Of a stretch of 23,333 nt of DNA, positions 20,834 through 23,333 are shown one piece after another (positions within the stretch are counted from its first letter, which is position 1; the number at the start of each line of letters is the position of its first letter). The notes below the pieces were generated by a model. The model did not search any database, was not told where the DNA came from, and was given only the letters and a program-made list of their open reading frames with translations. The DNA is from a virus, in IMG/VR virus record IMGVR_UViG_3300048587_000514, positions 1 to 23,333 of that record, one strand, 5' to 3'. Position numbers and translations under genes: made by a program.

Positions 20834-21440
20834 AGATCTTTATAGAATAGAGCCCATTTCGTATACAAAGGCTCAAGAATTAGTTAAAAAGAATCATTAT
20901 TTACATGCAAAGGCTCCTTATAAAATAGCCTTCGGTTTAATTTCTAATGATACAAATGAGATAGAAGGAGTTATAATTTATGGTCGAGGTCCATCTGGAA
21001 GCGTATTTAATAGCATATGTGGCAAAGAAGAGGCTAAAAATGTAATTGAGCTTACTCGTTTATGGGTAAAAGACGGTCTTCCAAAAAACTGCGAAAGCTA
21101 CCTCATTGGTAATACATTACATAAAACCGGTTATGATATTATAGTGTCCTTTGCAGACAGTTCTCAAAATCACATAGGAACGGTATATCAAGCTACTAAT
21201 TGGATATATCTAGGTCTAACGAAGGCCGTTTTAGAATATAAACTAAAGGGAGTTGTGACACATCAATATAAATGGTTTAAGGGATATAGTATAAAAGAGT
21301 TAAAAGAATTCTATGGAGATGACCTATACTTAGCTCCTAGATCTAGAAAGCATAGATATGTTTATTTTACCTCAAGAAGGCGTTATTTACTTAAAAAGTT
21401 GAAATTTCCTATTTTAACGTATCCTAAGAAAAAAGCCTAA
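20796..21440 (+). CDS. Mom-like DNA modification protein (GNAT-type fold)
   Basis: 214 aa from ATG 20796, or 207 from a TTG at 20817 that has AAAGG eight bases upstream; either overlaps the GIY-YIG gene. The pattern matches the family of phage Mu Mom, which modifies adenine (N6-methylcarbamoyl) to block host restriction: IEPISYTKAQELV...HYL (19-36), FG...N..EGV.IYG (46-63), ELTRLW (85-90) with PKNCES (96-101), and SFADSSQNHIGTVYQATNW (118-136). The C-terminal ~60 residues are basic. Family assignment is from recalled motifs. Being in a cassette with its own promoter, it looks like a moron that protects phage DNA; activity is not shown. Confidence 0.72.
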   Translation: MNIKVISLKKSIKDLYRIEPISYTKAQELVKKNHYLHAKAPYKIAFGLISNDTNEIEGVIIYGRGPSGSVFNSICGKEEAKNVIELTRLWVKDGLPKNCESYLIGNTLHKTGYDIIVSFADSSQNHIGTVYQATNWIYLGLTKAVLEYKLKGVVTHQYKWFKGYSIKELKEFYGDDLYLAPRSRKHRYVYFTSRRRYLLKKLKFPILTYPKKKA

Positions 21441-21446
21441 AAACTT

Positions 21447-21464
21447 TAATAAGTAGTATTGTAA
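21447..21464 (+). promoter_or_regulatory. T7-like phage promoter motif, copy 6
   Basis: TAATAAGTAGTATTGTAA, identical to copies 1 and 4, seven bases after the Mom-like stop. Leader of about 94 nt includes the hairpin AAGAC/GTCTT (21508-21526) and the perfect palindrome ATTGTTAACAAT (21530-21541). Drives the fibre genes from 21558. Confidence 0.7.
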
Positions 21465-21557
21465 ACACTGTTACATATGGACACGTCGGAATTGGTCGGA
21501 CTGCTGGAAGACTAAGTTAGTGTCTTGCTATTGTTAACAATTGCGAGGGAGATTAAT

Positions 21558-22427
21558 TTGCCAATTCCATTAAGCCTAAATGGCGTAACATATCAATACC
21601 CCAGGCTCGGTGATGAAAACTGGGGTCAAGATGCAACAAACTGGGCTGTAGGTATAACACAGCTAGTAAATAGCATCGACACTTTAATTAACAATACAAT
21701 CGCTTCTGGAATCTATGAACTTGCAAATGGTAGTGCTGCAACCCCATCTCTACGATTTCAATCTAGCTTAACCACTGGTATATATAGATCAGCAGCAGAC
21801 ACTCTTGGTTTCACTTCAGCTGGAGTTCAATCCGGTCAAATTTCATCTACAGGTCAACTTCAATGGATTTCTGGAACGGCAGCTGCACCTTCTTTTACAT
21901 TTATAAATGACCCAGATACTGGTATTTATAATGGTACACCAAATCAGCTCAGTTTTACTACAAATGGAGCAGCAGCTGGTAATATAGATTCAACTGGTCT
22001 ATGGACTTTAAATGCTCTATCAGTAACTGGTACAGCAACTCTACCAACTGCGAATGTAACTACTTTAAATGTTACTACTGCAAACGTTGATCAAATTAAC
22101 GCCAATGGGTATATTTTAGACGAGCAAACTACAGTTACGCTCTTAAATTTCTCAACTGGTAATGTTTTTACTTTTCCTGTAGCATCTAACAAAAACTTTA
22201 TTGTGGATTATTCTCTTGTTAGAGCAACTGGAAAAGAAACTGGGCAACTTATTATATCATCAGACGGAACGACAGTACAGGTGGCAGGTAATGCCTCGAC
22301 AGTGGTTGATTGCGGCGTCAGTTTTGAAGGTGATGTAAACTCTGGTAACGTCAGACTTCGGTATTCTACAACGAATACTGGAACTGACGTTACCATGAGA
22401 TATGTTGTAAAACGGTGGAATGACTAA
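21558..22427 (+). CDS. Putative tail-fibre protein, 289 aa
   Basis: The start is TTG at 21558, six bases after the strong SD AGGGAG (21546-21551); upstream in-frame codons overlap the SD and are not used. The N-terminus MPIPLSLNGVTYQYPRLGDE then NWGQDATNWAVGI is a typical phage fibre attachment segment. Two ~40-residue stalk repeats follow (59-100 and 107-149), both with APSF/TPSL...TGIY...LSF/LGF..G...G.I.STG. The C-terminal ~90 residues form a beta domain (NFIVDYSLVRATGKETGQLII...SGNVRLRYSTTNTG) shared with the partial protein at 22759. The stop overlaps the next start (TAATG). Confidence 0.78.
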   Translation: MPIPLSLNGVTYQYPRLGDENWGQDATNWAVGITQLVNSIDTLINNTIASGIYELANGSAATPSLRFQSSLTTGIYRSAADTLGFTSAGVQSGQISSTGQLQWISGTAAAPSFTFINDPDTGIYNGTPNQLSFTTNGAAAGNIDSTGLWTLNALSVTGTATLPTANVTTLNVTTANVDQINANGYILDEQTTVTLLNFSTGNVFTFPVASNKNFIVDYSLVRATGKETGQLIISSDGTTVQVAGNASTVVDCGVSFEGDVNSGNVRLRYSTTNTGTDVTMRYVVKRWND

Positions 22428-22759
22428 TGGGTGAAAATATCTTCAATTATAATATCGTAACCAATGGAGACATGTCGTCTAACATTGAATCTGATATTGT
22501 AGATTTATCAAGAGCTGACGGATTTTCTATTGTAGCAGTCATTACAGGCTCCCCCGTTGGTACATTTTCTGTTAAAATGGGCAACACCGATGCTGATTTA
22601 ACTGTAGATCCAGATAGCGTTGTTGCTGTATCTGGCGTAGATAAAATTGCATATTCACGAGATATTAACACTTTCGATAAAGTCCAGTGTTTTTATACTG
22701 CAACCTCTGGAAGTGGCACACTAACAGTGCGCATTAACGCAAAGGGTGATCCAAGGTAA
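22427..22759 (+). CDS. Small virion-associated protein, 110 aa
   Basis: A beta-sandwich-like protein: strands FSIVAVITGSPVGTFSVKMG, DLTVDPDSVVAVSGVDKIAY, KVQCFYTATSGSGTLTVRIN. Small proteins of this kind often sit between fibre genes and bind the fibre or baseplate surface. It starts within the stop of the preceding fibre gene and its stop overlaps the next start (TAATG at 22757-22761), so all three are translationally coupled. Function not assigned. Confidence 0.65.
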   Translation: MGENIFNYNIVTNGDMSSNIESDIVDLSRADGFSIVAVITGSPVGTFSVKMGNTDADLTVDPDSVVAVSGVDKIAYSRDINTFDKVQCFYTATSGSGTLTVRINAKGDPR

Positions 22760-23333
22760 TGGCTGATGTTTTTATTAAACTTGGACAAGGTGGAGCTGTC
22801 AACTATAAATCAAGTGTTGACTCTCTTGCCTCTTTACCCGCAGTAGGTAATGTCCAAGGTGACGTTAGAGTTGTAAAGGATACATCCAGCCTGTACATAT
22901 GGGATGGATCCTCTTGGCAACTAGCAACCGGTGGTAGTGGCAGCCCCGGAGGAACAACTGGAACTATTCAATTCAATAACTCTGGTAATTTTTCTGGAGA
23001 AGCTGAATTAAAATGGGACAGCAGTGGAAAGTTTTTAAATTTAAATGGACTTGCTATAACAGCTTTAAGCAGTAGCACCAGTCTTGTTAATAATACACTA
23101 TCTCCAACAACGGCATTTAGTTATAGTGCTACTGATTATAATTATGCAATTGTTGAATATAGTTTAACAAGAAGTACATCTAAACAAGTTGGAAGAATGT
23201 TAGTTGTTAATGACTCAGTAAATGTGTCTTTAAATAATGATTTTAGTAATCTTAATGATACTGGAGTTGTATTTAGCGCAACAGTATCTGCAGGAAACGT
23301 ACTAATTCAATATACGACAACTGATACCGGATT
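22759..23333 (+). CDS. Putative fibre protein, 3' end outside window (partial)
   Basis: 191 codons visible, open to the window edge. N-terminus MADVFIKLGQGGAVNYKSSV, then the LYIWDGSSW motif (about residues 45-53) also present in the 12778 protein, a Gly/Ser linker (TGGSGSPGGTTG), and GTIQFNNSGNFSGEAEL.W.SSGK.L, a common fibre stalk unit. The visible C-terminal part (NYAIVEYSLTRSTSKQVGRM to SAGNVLIQYTTTDTG) is paralogous to the C-terminal domain of the fibre at 21558. It therefore combines modules of two other fibre genes here. Confidence 0.72.
   Translation, partial: MADVFIKLGQGGAVNYKSSVDSLASLPAVGNVQGDVRVVKDTSSLYIWDGSSWQLATGGSGSPGGTTGTIQFNNSGNFSGEAELKWDSSGKFLNLNGLAITALSSSTSLVNNTLSPTTAFSYSATDYNYAIVEYSLTRSTSKQVGRMLVVNDSVNVSLNNDFSNLNDTGVVFSATVSAGNVLIQYTTTDTG

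Overview
The window is a stretch of a tailed double-stranded DNA phage (Caudoviricetes). It carries the packaging and head-morphogenesis block of the genome: large terminase, portal, scaffold, major capsid protein and a series of fibre-like proteins, all on the + strand and tightly packed. The sequence is AT-rich and most genes have clear Shine-Dalgarno sites (AAGGAGA-type), so the host is an SD-using bacterium. It cannot be named from this sequence. The portal extein of about 700 aa and a recurrent promoter-like motif resembling T7 promoters suggest a podovirus-like phage with its own single-subunit RNA polymerase encoded outside the window. That is inference.

Layout. 1-957: gene-free leader with unusual base composition and many short palindromes. 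958-2721: early-type cluster of very small unknown genes, including an apparent duplication of a two-gene module and a set of hairpins that contain ribosome-binding sites. 2764-2845: two strong hairpins. 2880-5398: unknown genes, a full-length ClpP protease and small membrane proteins. 5458-8181: first T7-like motif, then small genes including a two-TM (holin-like) protein, then TerL. 8185-12677: second motif, portal gene carrying an in-frame LAGLIDADG intein, and four small genes. 12681-15984: third motif, fibre/decoration-like genes (a terminator follows the first) and a papain-fold cysteine peptidase. 15984-17155: fourth motif, scaffold, terminator. 17178-19902: fifth motif, major capsid protein gene split by two group I introns, terminator. 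19945-21440: inserted cassette with a host-type promoter, a GIY-YIG homing endonuclease and a Mom-like DNA-modification protein. 21447-end: sixth motif and fibre genes running off the window.

How it fits together. Six near-identical copies of TAATAAGTAGTATNGTAA, all on the + strand and all placed before an SD-led gene, divide the late region into transcription units. Three of these units end in good intrinsic terminators. No copy occurs in 1-5400, which fits early transcription by host polymerase followed by a phage-specific late programme.

The most striking feature is the concentration of homing elements in head genes. The portal has an intein. The capsid gene has one intron with a LAGLIDADG endonuclease and a second, ORF-less 248-nt intron, separated by a 111-nt exon. 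A free-standing GIY-YIG gene sits just downstream. The spliced capsid protein is predicted to be 428 aa, so simple ORF calling (375 aa from an ATG at 18711) misses its N-terminus.
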